The notes under the pieces are model-generated. The model had not been told where the DNA came from, ran no database searches, and saw nothing but the letters and a program-made list of their open reading frames with translations. 64,000 nt of DNA, taken from NCBI GenBank assembly GCA_030562195.1, contig CM060201.1, positions 22,332,454 through 22,396,453 of the forward strand, written 5' to 3'. Of the stretch, positions 34,002-46,330 are shown in pieces (position 1 is the first letter of the stretch; each line of letters begins with the position of its first letter). Made by a program: the position numbers and the translations under genes. Origin of the DNA: Nipponacmea schrenckii. Its lineage: Eukaryota > Mollusca > Gastropoda > Lottiidae.

Positions 34002-36430
34002 CTGGAAAAAAAGAAACAAGCAATGATTCAATTTTTAGACTAAGTCTTTAGGTGAGGTTAAAATTCCTGAAGGAAAAACTGAGAGAAGTCACTGATCAAA
34101 TTGTTATTTAGAATATAAATAATGTGACACATGCGACATCAACACACTACAAATACAAGTAGCCTACAATGACAGTGTCACTGCCATAGGCACTCAATCC
34201 CACCCCCAAACTGCACTAATGTTGTTGTAAAGAACGTCGCAATTCTTATTTCGTTTTCTCATTTTTAATGTGTAATCAACGCGTTTGGCACCATTGGTCC
34301 GTTACCTACAGCAGACGCCTAATGATTTGCTTGACAAGCTTTGCGATTAATTTGATAGTAATGCAGTCGGCGAAGCTAGTCCCTACACAGAGAAAATAAA
34401 TCCGTCAAAACATACTCTCAATCACTTTTACAAAATTCTGGACAGACATTTCTCAAAGAAATGACTAAAATCTAAGAATCTTGTCACAAACCTTTTCACT
34501 TGGTTATTAAAAATTTCTTATTTCGTCGTAATTTAACGTCCAGATGGTAAATTGTGTATTTTCGATGCAAATAAATAAACCGGATGTTGGACGTGTTTTT
34601 GGTTTCCGGAACTAAACTTTCTCTATTATCTGATTGGTTGAAATTGTTTCGTACACGTAATCAATAAAATTTGGCTAAAAATAGAACTGAATAGAGACAT
34701 GCCGGCGAAGGTTAATTATTTAAAGTGGAGGTCTTTCAAAATATAATAACCAATGGACATGAGAATCATAAATTCTATTTACGAAGTTTTGCCTAATTGT
34801 ATCGATAACTCAAAATATGGAGGGGGGGTTGGTTGGTGTTATGGATAACTACTAAGGTTCATGAATATCCTTTCTACCACCTGTTCCTTGGTTTACTTCC
34901 CATTGCTTATGTTTCTTTAAAGAGGATATTTTAACCTACATCAGCCTATAATTAGGAGCAACAGGGGGTACATATTTACCAATTTATTGAAGACGCAAAA
35001 CCCCGTATAAATATTTTTATTGTTTAAAGCGACAGTTGATAGGTTTTAAAGAGAGAAATCAATCAACTCGGTGAATTAATTGATCGAATGATTGTATAAA
35101 CAAATGTCTAGCGATATGGCCCCGGGTCAGCGTTAGAATTTACAGTGATATATATATGGTCGTCGTAACCCGTTTATTCGCGGCTTGAGGCCGGTGTACG
35201 GTGCGCGATTTTCAAAGCAGAATACAATAGCACATGGTGGGGGTCATCGAATATCGATACTGTCTTGAATATAAGATGCGCACTGTGTCCACATCTTGAA
35301 AACTGTATCTCCTAGACACACACCCTTGAAGGATATTATATATTATGTTTGCAAAAGGTTTTATGAACTATTAGTTCGTATCAGGGCCACGGAAAGTATC
35401 GATTTAGTCAAACGTCTACAAAAAAAAATCGGCAAAATTTTGATCTGTAGCTATCGCGAAAGGCCTTCGATATTGCAGCTAGGCATTTCTATAATTACAG
35501 ACACCTCAACATCTGACGGAATATTGGAATGGTGCTAATCGAATCCATAAATACGTAAAATAACCTCTTTAATACATGGTGTTACAAGTAATTGTTCTGA
35601 TCGATTGATTGATAAATATGATAAATCTCTATGGTGATAACACATCATTATATTAAAATAGATCTTATTGATTACCGTTGCCGTGGCAATTAGATATTGT
35701 GTTGTAACGTATTAACAATTATTGATGACGTGTTTATAGCTTGTAGCAGAGTTTCGAACCCACCTCACTGCGTCGTTTCTATAGTAGCAACGGTGATCTC
35801 AGATAGACAGACGATTCAAAGAAAGTGAACGGATCATAATAGGATCTGCCGCGCATATTTGGAAATGGATCAACGAGTGATTCGATTCTCCAAATATTAA
35901 AATTTTCCTAAGGATTATTTTTTTTTGGATAAAAGATATAGTGACCCATCCCCGTATTTAGTTCAAGAATTCCTCGGTAAATAACCTACAGCTATTCAAG
36001 GGAAGTAACTCTTTCCACGATTTCTATTAATAGCTTAAATTCAAATTTGCAATTACATATATTTTTTAAGTAAAGCTCTAGAATACCAGCGAAATGCATC
36101 ATCCATAAAAATGCTACAAAAGGCGACTAGAATGTGCCAGTTAAGCAAAGTATCATTTCCAAGACGCTTGTGGCAAGTCTTTTAGTGGCTGAAAGCTAAC
36201 AAATCACCATTCGTATTGGCACTGAAACTGGTTACCATCATTACAGCAAATGGAACCTCAACTGCAGATTTGAAGTAGCAATAGATATAGATTGTTACAA
36301 GGAATGAGAGGGGAGGGATGCAGAGTCCAAATTGCTTTGCTTAGACTAGGGTCAAGTCGATGTGCCCAGAAAATCAGGGGAAGCGCTTGCAGATATGATG
36401 AAAAATTCAACACCAATATTCTTAACCCGA
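34002..36430. other. Nucleobindin 5' side and gene-free interval
   Basis: The missing nucleobindin signal-peptide exon should lie here, but no ATG-led hydrophobic exon with a phase-1 donor was found in 34,002-34,700. Inverted CCAAT boxes ('attgg') at about 34,293 and 34,633 fit promoter DNA. A well-bounded segment at about 34,383-34,306 (acceptor 'ctctgtgtag', donor 'gtaacg') has no start codon and could be a non-coding exon. An 80-codon plus-strand frame at 35.3 kb is unrecognised. The rest is AT-rich filler. Confidence 0.4.
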
Positions 36431-36436
36431 TAAGAT

Positions 36437-36442
36437 TTTATT
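36437..36442 (-). terminator. Poly(A) signal of the prothymosin-like gene
   Basis: AATAAA on the minus strand, 523 bases past the stop codon. It is the only canonical hexamer that I noted in the expected position. Confidence 0.5.
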
Positions 36443-36964
36443 GAAATTAAGAAATAGAAACAACTAATATTCATTGGGAAAAGATACAGATGACAACAAT
36501 GAATTTTACAACTTTTTCTGAATGATAATGAAACAGGGGGTGGTTTAATCTAAACCAGAAATGATATGGTGGATAGGGCTCGCACAAGATATTGCAGTCT
36601 GCTACTTTCAATTGATAACTCTTGGTCAAAACGTCTAATGATTTTTCCTAAATTATTCAGCAAATCAGTTAAAAAAATATTCAATATTTATGACAATTTT
36701 AAGAAAAAAAAACTGACTTAAACCAGAACTGAATCTCAACACGTCCAATGAAATTAATAAATTGATATGATACCGTAAGCTAGTCCATCCAATGGCTATC
36801 ACACGGGTTTCCGCGATCTAATATACAGACAACAAAGAATCTAAACACATGATAACAGATTTACAGGTGACTTATTCCTCTCCCTGATTATCCTGGCTTC
36901 AGATCCAAGATTTGTACGAACCCTTGATGAATGTAAAAGTTTGCTAAGTTTATAAAATAAATAT

Positions 36965-38358
36965 CTAAGCATCAGCTTTAACTTCATCTTTGTCTCCGTC
37001 GGATTTGACTTTTTTCGTGGGAGATTCTTCCTCGCCATTTTCCTCTTCTACAGCTCGTTTCTCAGCTGTTGTGGATTCTGAAATAATAAACAAGGGAGAC
37101 GATTCAATTTAAGCACAAACTTCATAAATTTGAGAATGCAAGAAATCTTTTGTTCAAACACAATTCTCTTTGTCAAGCACCAGAGGCTGAGGCTAAGACC
37201 AAGTTGCACAAGGAGTTTACAGCAAGAAGTGGAGAAAGGGAAAACTTTAACAAGATCCCAAGCGAACGAAAAATCTGATTAATATCTCAAAAGGGTCACA
37301 AATGAGATCTTTTTGACAAATACTTGGGACAGAAAAATCACTTGTTACTTATACTTCCGATGGTGAAAAGATCCCTACCTGTTTTGCTATCAGCTTCTTT
37401 GGATTCTGTGGTGGCATTTTGATTTGTATTTTCTTCTTTCTCTTCTGTGGTGTCTTCAGTAGTGGCAGAGTCAACTTCATCTTCTTTGGTTTCTTTTGCT
37501 TCTGTTTCAGTTTTCTATTGAAAGAAATGTAAATATTTTATACAAAATACTTAAAATTGTCGTGGTTTGTACTCATTGAAGACCATGTGCAATTGCTTTG
37601 GAATGTAAGAAAAGAAATCAAAATGCAACATTGTCTCGAGTATTACAAGGCTAGATCTAAAGCAAGAAGTAAAGAAATCGAACATAATGGACAAAACCAA
37701 ATGTTCAAAAGTACTCACCCCTTCCTTCAATTCTTTGACATCTTCAACTGTTTTTGTGACAGTCGGTGTATCTTTGGTTTCGGTCTTCTCTGAGCTTTCA
37801 ACTTCAACGTCAGTTCTAAAAATAGATCAAATTATTCAAAATTTAGCATACGAAAAAAATAAACAATCAAAAAAGCGCACGATTCGGCTGGGAAAACACG
37901 CATAAGGAAGTACAATATCTTTAATTTGAAAATTTAGAATGACTGAAAATTCACTTTGATGATTGTAATGTTATCGTCGGTTATATTAATTCACGCGAAA
38001 TTAGGCCGAAATGTTAAGCGAAAATATAGAACTAATTGTATTTGGAGGAAGGGAAAATGTTGATAGAAAAACAACAGCAACGCTGGACGGAAATCAAATT
38101 AAAACTCATGAATTATTAACGAAAAACCAGTCTACATAGCTTTCGCTGGCCAATATTTGAACAAGGAAATATCTCATCTACGAGCCAAGTGAGGTAGTTT
38201 CGAGTTTTCCTGTTTACACACAATGAAATGGCTTGTACTTCTTTGATTCACCGCCATGCTGGTTGTCGACTAATGAGATGATAAATTATTTACTACAGAA
38301 AATTAGTAGCAGTTGATAAAATAAGATCCAAAAGTCAAACTTACTTTGTTCCAGGCAT
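36965..38358 (-). CDS. Prothymosin-alpha-like acidic nuclear protein, 4 exons
   Basis: Exons: 38,358-38,345; 37,815-37,719; 37,514-37,379; 37,077-36,965. Phases agree and give 119 residues, close to prothymosin alpha (about 110). It starts MPGTKTDVEVESSEKTETKD, continues as a Glu/Lys/Thr-rich disordered chain, and ends AEKRAVEEENGEEES, then a nuclear-localisation-like PTKKVKSDGDKDE. Vertebrate prothymosin alpha ends with the comparable order KR-A-acidic-TKK-x-K-acidic, so the C-terminal layout is the main evidence. Prothymosin is an unfolded histone- and p300-linked chromatin protein. The centre is less acidic than in vertebrates, so another disordered nuclear protein is possible. It is transcribed away from COMMD9, whose start codon is 353 bases upstream. 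Confidence 0.72.
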
Positions 38359-38711
38359 GATGAATGTGTTATGTGATCGGTTTTCTCAGCTAAAATGAAA
38401 ATATGTCCTTCTTCACCGGCTTCTCTTCGCAAACAAAGAATCAGCAGACGACCTAGTTAAGATTCCCGCTTGTTGTGTGCAATTAATTCGTCACGTGATA
38501 TTTTATTGCATTTCTATTGGCTGAAAGATATTTCCTTTCACCAATTTGCGCATGTGGAAAGCGCGCGCTTTTTTTGTCTATTCTCCGGTAATTTCCGCCA
38601 TCAATCTCCGATAATTTCCGTAAAATTTGATACGCCCACTTATGGTGGATTAAACTCTGTTTCTTGTGTTTATTTAATGATTTTAGAGTAATTTTGTGTT
38701 GTGTCTTCAAA
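38359..38711. promoter_or_regulatory. Bidirectional promoter, prothymosin-like / COMMD9
   Basis: Only 353 bases separate the two divergent start codons. The interval is less AT-rich than its surroundings and contains a palindromic E-box 'tcacgtga' (38,491-38,498), an inverted CCAAT box ('attgg', 38,516-38,520) and a forward one ('ccaat', about 38,541-38,545), and 'gcgcgcgc' at about 38,562. No TATA box is evident. This is the usual make-up of a divergent housekeeping promoter. Confidence 0.72.
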
Positions 38712-41700
38712 ATGCAGTGCGATTTTTCTGATTTGAATGTGTTATTGAAGGTATTCCACCATTTTTGTGTAAATTTGGGTCGATTTGAGTCCCGAATTTC
38801 TTAAAATTAGAAACAAAGGCAATGATCGGATTACAAAGACACTGCAGACGGATGATACCAATATTTTATAGGGGTGTTATGTTTATTATAGTTACTAAAA
38901 ATATAGTTTATTTCATGAAAAAATAGTAAAATACTTAACAAAAAGTATTTTAATAATTTTTTCTAAATGTTTATGACGTATTAATTTCAAAAATTAAAAT
39001 TGTTGAGGAAGAATTACAATTTTTTAATTAATTTTGACATCCTATCTACCCTAAAATTTAAAAATACAAATGGCTGCAGGTCAACACAAAGAACACCTTA
39101 CTTCCTCAAGTGAGCAAACAGACGAACTCGTGAAGCTGACTGACTGTTTCGAGTTTCTTTCAACCCAGTTTTAGTTTGGCCAGTTTTAGTTCAACACACC
39201 CAATTTTACCACTTGACTCATTCAGATTGTAGGCCGACATTTTTGCTCTTCTTGCCGCACCTGACAGACTGAGCTAAGGAGACTGAAGTCTGAATGGAAA
39301 ACAAAAATACTAGATCTTCTAATTTTACAAATTTCATCACAAACTAGTGTAGTGATCCCCACTAAGTAATATTATTCAATCCAGTGCAGATTTTCTTCTT
39401 TGCCAACTGCACACAGTTACAATAATTGTGTTTATCTGTAGTCAAGCTGGAAAGAAAGCATTAAAAGTAAAACCCTGGTAGATTTCAAATGGCATGGCAA
39501 CAAAAATCAGGGGTCAAAATTCCTTTAACTGAAGATCCAGTCTCAGTCTGTAATAAATAAATTAATTTTTACAGTTTTAATTCATTTCCTCATACAGGAC
39601 AGGAAATCATACTGATAAACTGTTGAAAAATGAAATTGATCAACAACTTTTTATGTAGTTTTTGATTGATTGGGTAGTAATTTTTTTAACATATTGACTC
39701 TGATATAACTGATTGACAAAAATATTATATATCATTTCTCATTTGATTGAACAAGCGAATCAGGTTTTATTCTTTTTAAGAGGATAGCCTCTCTTTTCCC
39801 TGTAATGATTAGGATGGTTGAAAGGTAACAAGTGACTATTCAACAGAAGGAACTGGCACAGGGTTAAAGCAGTGTTCACTAATTGTAGAGATTGGGGTGG
39901 TTGAAAGGTAACAAGTTACTATGCAACAGAAGGCACTGGTACAGGGTTCACTATTGTTATGGTTAATATGTTAAAATGAGAATACATAGTACCTCTAACA
40001 AAGATCTTATAGTCAGAGAAATTATTATAAAATGAGATATACAAAGACTTATAGTGTTATTTCTGTCACAGAATATGCAAATAACCATGGAAGTAAACAG
40101 AATGCAAGAACTTTCCTCAAAAAAGATTTGTAGATTATGAAATTTTGATACAAGATGTGTTTAAAATTGTCTCCAACATCTGATTAAAGATGTAAATTGT
40201 TAATGTGCAACCATAGGAACAAAACAAAACTTGTGAAAAAAAAAAACATCTCCATAACAACAGCGATTTTCACCTGAATATTGAATAAGTTTGTGTTATA
40301 CATAATTATCACAAAAATATACAGTCTTATTGATGTTAAGATATTTTTGGGTTTTGAGTCAATTTCATCAATTTCAAACATTATCAAATAAACCAATTGG
40401 ATTGCAGTATTTCTTACAAATTTTGTTTTAATCTCAGTTATATTTGGAAGGAACTGGCAACTGAACTGAAGAAAGACATTTTTAAAAAAGCTGAATGTTT
40501 ATTTTAAAAAATCAGCAATTTTCTAAGATACAGCCTTTTTTCTTTTTTTTTTATAAAACTTTGTACAGAAAGCTTGTTTTATTGTGTACTTTTTGATTAA
40601 AAATATTAAGAATGTTTTATTTTCTTTTATAAATAATCTAGTTTTATCTCAATAATTAAAAAATTTCACTTTGAAGTCATTTGATTTATGTCTTGAATGA
40701 AAAAACCCCAAAAAGTGTCTTTGTTTCATTACAGGATGTAGGGTGTCAGCCCCTAATGTTTGACATGTGAAATCCCCTAGGGTGAGGATGATGTAACTGA
40801 GGGTAATAAGGGGCTAGAGTGACCACACATCAAACAAAGCCTCTATTATCTTTTTTAAACAGTTTCAGATTTGTGTTTTTAAATTAAACTCTTCAAAATC
40901 AAAGTGATTTTGAGTTATTTTATTGTGGGACATTTTGGCATCTTGTAAAGTTTTTGTTTGAGGGTCATGAAATAGTTGGGGAACCCCTTTTAGACAGACC
41001 ATGCCTTGACAATATCTATAGGGCTCAATGGGGGATTTGATTTTCACTATCCCTGTTAATTGACTGCAGTGCCTTTTGTTACACAAAGAAATTTACAATT
41101 TATATTTCTTTGGCAAAAATACCCAAAAATTCTTCTTATTTTGTACTTATTTATGTTTTTATTTTTCATATTTTTGAATATCCAGACTTTTCTAAAAAAA
41201 ATAATATTGATAAATATACATTGCTTAATTTAAGAGTTGGATTTGTTTTTGGATAATTTCTATATATTCTTCAATAATTTGTATATGTCCTTAAATAATT
41301 TGTATATATTCTTCAATAATTTGTATATATTTCCTTAAATAATTTGTATATGTTCTTAAAAATTTGTATATATGTTCTTAAATAATTTGTATGTATATGT
41401 TCTTAAATAATTTGTATATATTCTTCAATAATTTGTATATATTTCCTTAAATAATTTGTATATGTTCTTAAATAATTTTGTACATTCTTAACTATTTTGT
41501 ATATTTTTGAATGATTGTCATATATTTTTGAATAATATTTTTGTGTATTTCAGGCATCTGCCAAGGAAGATGTGATAAGAATAAGTGAAGATGCATTTTT
41601 ATACAGAAATCAGGCCAGACTTCCTGATAATATTATTAATACTACTATTGGTAAACTTGATATAGATAAATCAGCCTCTTTACAGGTAGGTTGACCATTA

Positions 41701-44482
41701 ATTCATTCATTCATTCATTCATTCATTCATTCATTCATTCATGGATTCTTTCATTCTTTCATCCACTATCTTTACAGATTGACATTTTATTTAATAGTTG
41801 TTCATTCAATCATTTGATTTTAAGTTGATTCTTGATTTATAAATTTTTGTGCTATTCTTAAAAGAAACAATTTGAGTAAATGGAGTTACCTCCCTTTAGT
41901 CTTCAAGAAAATAAGAATTTATTGAGTGATATCTGTTTACCCTTTACATATATCATACATCAAACCTTTACAAAACACAGGTGTTAATGAATAATTACAT
42001 ATATTATTATTTGATCAGTGGTAATTTATCACAAAATATATTTATTGAGTTATCTCCCTTTAGTCTTCAAGAAAATCACAAATTATAGTTTATCTCTTTT
42101 CACCCTTAACATACCATAAAACCTTCACAAAACACAATTATCTTATATATATTATTGTAATATACAGTTATGTGTAACCTCTCTACATCTTTAATTTGAG
42201 TTATTTCCCTTTGGTCTTTAAGAAAATCACAAATTGAGTGATATCTGTGTAGCTTATTTCACCCTTAATATACCATAACACCTTCACAAAACACAATTAT
42301 CTTATATGTATTATTGTAATATATAGTTAGGTGTTATTCTCAACAAGAATAAATTGAGTTATTTCCCTTTAGTCTTCAAGAAAATCACAAATTATTGAGT
42401 GATATCTGTGTTGCTTATTTCACCCTTAACATACCATCACACCTTCACAAAACACAATTATCTTATATATATTATTGTAATATACAGTTATGTGTAACCT
42501 CTCTACATCTTTAATTTGAGTTATTTCCCTTTGGTCTTTAAGAAAATCACAAATTGAGTGATATCTGTGTAGCTTATTTCACCCTTAATGTACCATAACA
42601 CCTTCACAAAACACAATTATCTTATATATATTATTGTAATATATAGTTAGGTGTTACTTCTCAACAAGAATAAATTGAGTTATCTCCCTTTAGTCTTCAA
42701 TGAAGCTAAGATATTTAGACTATTGAATGTTCATTACTGAAATTTATGAAAACTATATACCAAAATGTAGAGAAAGGTGTCCAAGGACGTATCTAAAATT
42801 TAACTAGAACGATCCTGCCGTTAATCTTTCAACCCCTAAGACATTTTAAAGGCTTCAACCTAAATATATACTAATGTAACCTCGCCTAATTTAGGTGTAG
42901 CTTGAAATAAATATATGCTTGTTAATTTCAGTTATATAGAAGTTTAGGCAGTTTGTTAAAACAGTCTGTCTTTCTAGGTTCTGCTGATCCACAGGATTTA
43001 GTTAAACTTTATCCAGGTAGGTGCTGTTCTATTTTACAGTTGTTTTTTTTTTTCATCTTGGTGATTTATCAGTATTGAATGGGATTGTAAATTAGTTCCT
43101 GCAATTCCATTAAAACTATGTGTTTGATGACGTCACTAATCGCGAAGGGTCTTATGTGATTCAAGCATGTTTGCAATTAGTGACGTCATCAAACCCTTAG
43201 GTGTAGTGGTATTGCAAGAACCATAGACGTCCGATCGAAAATTAGAATTGTTTAAATTGATGCTATCAGTGTCCCTGATACACATAAAAAGTTTAGGATA
43301 GTTTAGATTGTCTTCATTTTTAAAAGTCTGTTTAATAGAATTTGTTTCTAGATTTATAGGGTGCCAAAATAAAGGAAGAAAATTTTTCAAATGTGATGCA
43401 GAGGCAGGGGCATCAAAATAAATGCATTTAGTCTTAATTTTAATTGAAGGGGCATGTATTCAAAAAATATACTTGTTAATTTATTTTTATAATTAATTTT
43501 TGGAGGAGATTTTCAGAAGAATTTACGAGATTTATTAATACGAATAACAATAGATCACATGACCAGCTGGAAATCCATCGCTAACTCTAGTCAAGGTCAG
43601 TCATAACTTTAATTATCAATTTTACGATTTAGCCAATGAGCTGACATATAACCTTTAACCTTAAAGCTCTGACCTTAACTCATGTCAGATTTGCAAGTGA
43701 TTTTCAGAAGATTTAGCCAATGAATTGGCTCCTAGCTTGGCTAGACAGATTGTTTTAGATGGACATAACTCCATCACACTTGATTCATTTGTGGAAAGCT
43801 GACATTTGAACTTTGACCTTGAAGCTCTGACCTTAGCTTATGTTATGTTTCAATATTGCTATCAATTTGATAGATTTTGATTAGAGAGTTGACCTCCAAC
43901 CTCTAACATCTGATCTCATGCTATATTTCAGTATCATTACCAAATTTGGTAGATTTTGATTGGAGAGTTGATGTTAAAACTGCGTCTGATTCTATTGCCA
44001 GGATGTCGGTGCCAACTTGTATTCTAAACATGCAGGTGAGTGGGTGGGGGACTTTTTGAAAAACGCTGACTTTGCTATTAGAAAAAGAAAATTTGTTTTT
44101 GCAGTCATTAATTTGTAGCTCTGTTTCTCAGAAATGAAAGGGAACTAACTCTTGGTGGCATGAGTGTATATTTATGGTTGTGAAAACTAAATTCTCACTA
44201 CCCAGCACCCAGCCTTGTTGACCCCACCCTAACGATGACGCGGAGAAGACATCTTATAACTTTAAGTAATTATTTCAGACAACCAAGAACTTAAAAATTT
44301 TTTTTTATAAATTTTATCGATTTGTAACTTTTTTATTCCAGGTTCAAGAAAGTCGAAATAAAAGTGACTCAATGTCTGATGTAAATGGAATCCAGGTTGA
44401 GTTATCGAAAGAAACTTTAGAAACAATGTTAGATGGACTGTCAAAAATACGTGATCAGTTGAATTCTGTTGCTCATAGGTGA
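38712..44482 (+). CDS. COMMD9: COMM domain-containing protein 9, 6 exons
   Basis: Exons: 38,712-38,750; 41,554-41,685; 42,932-43,016; 43,506-43,595; 43,932-44,035; 44,342-44,482. All borders are GT-AG and phases agree; the product is 196 residues against 198 in human. It opens MQCDFSDLNVLLK. The N-terminal helical part includes LYRSLGSLLKQSVFL and FQKNLRDLLIRITIDHMTSW. The C-terminal COMM domain starts SLPNLVDFDWRVDVKTASDS and ends VELSKETLETMLDGLSKIRD, nearly identical to the vertebrate COMMD9 ending. COMMD9 is a subunit of the Commander complex (with CCDC22/CCDC93 and the retriever), which recycles membrane proteins from endosomes. The final introns contain decayed copies of exon 4 and 5 starts. 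A poly(A) signal AATAAA lies at 44,868-44,873. Confidence 0.96.
41250..41530. repeat. About 22-bp AT-rich minisatellite, COMMD9 intron 1
   Basis: Repeats of 'cttaaataatttgtatatat' with variants ('cttcaataatttgtatatat'), about twelve units, ending directly before the exon 2 acceptor at 41,553. Confidence 0.88.
41698..41745. repeat. ATTC microsatellite
   Basis: About eleven copies of 'attc', starting about twelve bases after COMMD9 exon 2. Confidence 0.95.
41880..42700. repeat. 160-bp tandem repeat with dimeric order, COMMD9 intron 2
   Basis: The word 'ccctttagtcttcaag' or 'ccctttggtctttaag' recurs at about 41,892, 42,056, 42,207, 42,365, 42,527 and 42,686. Alternate units are most alike: the 'tctctacatctttaatttga' type at 42,181 and 42,501, and the 'caacaagaataaattgag' type at about 42,340 and 42,662. 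The true period is therefore a dimer of about 320 bases. Confidence 0.88.
43081..43300. mobile_element. Palindromic TTAA-family MITE, internally truncated
   Basis: 'ttagttcctgcaattccatt' and 'tttgatgacgtcactaatcg' are mirrored by 'attagtgacgtcatcaaacc' and 'gtattgcaagaaccatagac'. The outer 'gatgctatcagtgtccctga' and 'tacacataaaaagttta' match other copies. It sits in COMMD9 intron 3. Confidence 0.75.
43600..43925 (+). repeat. Ghost copies of COMMD9 exon starts in intron 4
   Basis: At about 43,853-43,900 'tcaatttgatagattttgat' and 'agagagttgac' copy the start of exon 5 ('ccaaatttggtagattttga', 'ggagagttgat') with the acceptor AG changed to AA ('tttcaat' for 'tttcagt'). At about 43,700-43,720 'gattttcagaagatttagcc' copies the start of exon 4 ('gattttcagaagaatttacg'). 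Neither copy continues in frame. Confidence 0.7.
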
Positions 44483-44944
44483 TTGAAGGATATTGAAATT
44501 GTTTTTGAAGGATATTGAAATTGTTTTTTAAGGATATTGAAATTTGTTTTGATCCATTTGAGACATGAAAAGATAAAAATACTATAAAAATTTACTCGCG
44601 CAACAATTTTGATAAAACTTAGAAGTATATGATGTTAGGTTTATTGTGATTCTGTTGGGATTCCTGCACAACTGATTGTACATATTAGGTTATGAAAACT
44701 AGGCCATGTATTTCTTCTAGTACTAAACACCCTCACGATGTCAAGGTATTATGGGCTTTTTATTCAGGAAACTCCGTTTGTAATAGCTTGACATCGTGTA
44801 GGTGAAGAACTCAGTCTTATACCTTGACTGTAATATTATGTAATATATATTGTTATTGTTATTTGATAATAAATTATATATTTCTATGACTTTTGTGTTT
44901 TGTGCTTCAATTTTCCAATCTACTATTCTCACTGTGAGGCTGTT

Positions 44945-45342
44945 TAAAGGGACTCTGAGATGTTTCATAATATTTTTATAAGTATCAGGGACACTGATGG
45001 CATCAATTTACACCATTCTAATTCTACTAAAACTAAACAGTTCTATTAAAGGAATTGTAAAGAGGTTTTTTTATATTTTGTATGTGTATCAGGGACACTG
45101 ATGGCATCAATTTGCACCATTCTTATTTTCAATCAATGTCTGTGGTTCCTGGAATTCCACTACGGGTCAGATGACCACTAATCGCGAAATAGGCTTTCAC
45201 AATTAGACATGACATCAAATGGTTAGATTTAGTAGAATAACAGGAACCACAGATATCTGATTGAAAATTTGAATGGTGCAAATTGATGCTATAAGTGCCC
45301 CCAATACAGATAAAAAATTTAGAAAACCCCTTTACAATCCCT
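44945..45342. mobile_element. TTAA palindromic MITE (complete copy) beside a truncated one
   Basis: The complete copy is 45,050-45,342: left end 'aggaattgtaaagaggtttt', right end reverse complement 'agggattgtaaaggggtttt', with TTAA at 45,046-45,049 and 45,343-45,346. Nearly the whole element is an imperfect palindrome: 'gatggcatcaatttgcacca' / 'tggtgcaaattgatgctata' and 'gtctgtggttcctgg' / 'caggaaccacagatatc'. A truncated relative ('ttaaagggactctgag', then 'gatggcatcaatttacacca') occupies 44,945-45,040. Family reference copy. Confidence 0.87.
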
Positions 45343-45349
45343 TTAATAA

Positions 45350-46050
45350 ATCTCCATATATAAAGTCCGACATGATATTTCTTTAAACTGTGTTCTAAAT
45401 TTTTGAACTGATAACAGCAAATGAGGTAACAAATCAATAAGTAGTAAGATAAAATATGTCAATGTATATTAGAGTTCGGATACTTCTGTTTAATCTTGGT
45501 GCCATGGTGACATTGCGATTGACTCATCTGATAAATATAATGATTTCGAGATCCAATGAGATTGCTGGTAATATTTCGTTTGTCAAAGGGAAATTTCCCT
45601 CCCTTGAGAATGTCACGTGTCACGTGCTTGACAACATGAGAATGAGGCCATGATTTTAAAGTATGGAGACGTACTGCAATATAATTATTGGGTGCAAACT
45701 TTTCCAAAATATTTAATGTTGATTTTTCATTCCACTTCTGGGATTGGGACACTGAATATTTAAAGGGGGGGCAGATTGGTAATTTTGAAGAAAATCATAT
45801 TGTTTAATTTGAAGAGAAATTTCCATTTGTGAAGTTGGCTTTACAGCAGAACAAATGACATTCTCTAATTGAACACAATCATAAATAAAAGAAAACAAGG
45901 GGGATTGCCACCCCTTTGTTATGGGCGTGGCAATCAACCCCCCACCACCCAAAAGCACACACCTCTTAATATCAGTAAATAGTTCAACAGGTGTTATCAC
46001 AACTAGGTGTCATCAGTTGTTTTAAGCCTGCTCAGCTATTTTCAGCACAT
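45350..46050. other. No gene seen
   Basis: Several overlapping open frames of 65-97 codons on both strands, none with a motif or splice context. A pyrimidine-rich patch near 45,940 separates this from the following tandem repeat. Confidence 0.5.
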
Positions 46051-46054
46051 GGTC

Positions 46055-46330
46055 CAATCACCTATAGAGCAATCCCCGCCCTACCCCTCCTCCCAAAAAT
46101 TTCAATATCAGAAGGTTATCATGACATGGCCCCAACAACCTAGTCTCGTCTATAGAGCAATCCAAAATCCCCCACCCGCTCATATAACCTCTACTCCTCC
46201 CAAACATTCCAATATCAGTTGGTATAACTAGGTGTTCAGCACATGGCCCCAACAACCTAGTCTCGTCTATAGAGCAATCCAAAAACCCCCACCCGCTCAT
46301 ATAACCTCTACTCATGATATTTCAATATCA
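46055..46330. repeat. About 115-bp tandem repeat, two to three copies
   Basis: 'agtctcgtctatagagcaat', 'cccacccgctcatataacct' and 'tttcaatatcag' recur two to three times with small differences. Confidence 0.8.

Noticed and set aside
34306..34383. Candidate coding exon for the nucleobindin signal peptide
   Set aside because: Good acceptor and donor, but no ATG and no frame compatible with the next exon. At most a non-coding exon.
35296..35538. 80-codon plus-strand frame (ESIDLVKRLQKKIGKILICS)
   Set aside because: Slightly reminiscent of retroelement or helical proteins, but there is no recognisable signature and no splice support.
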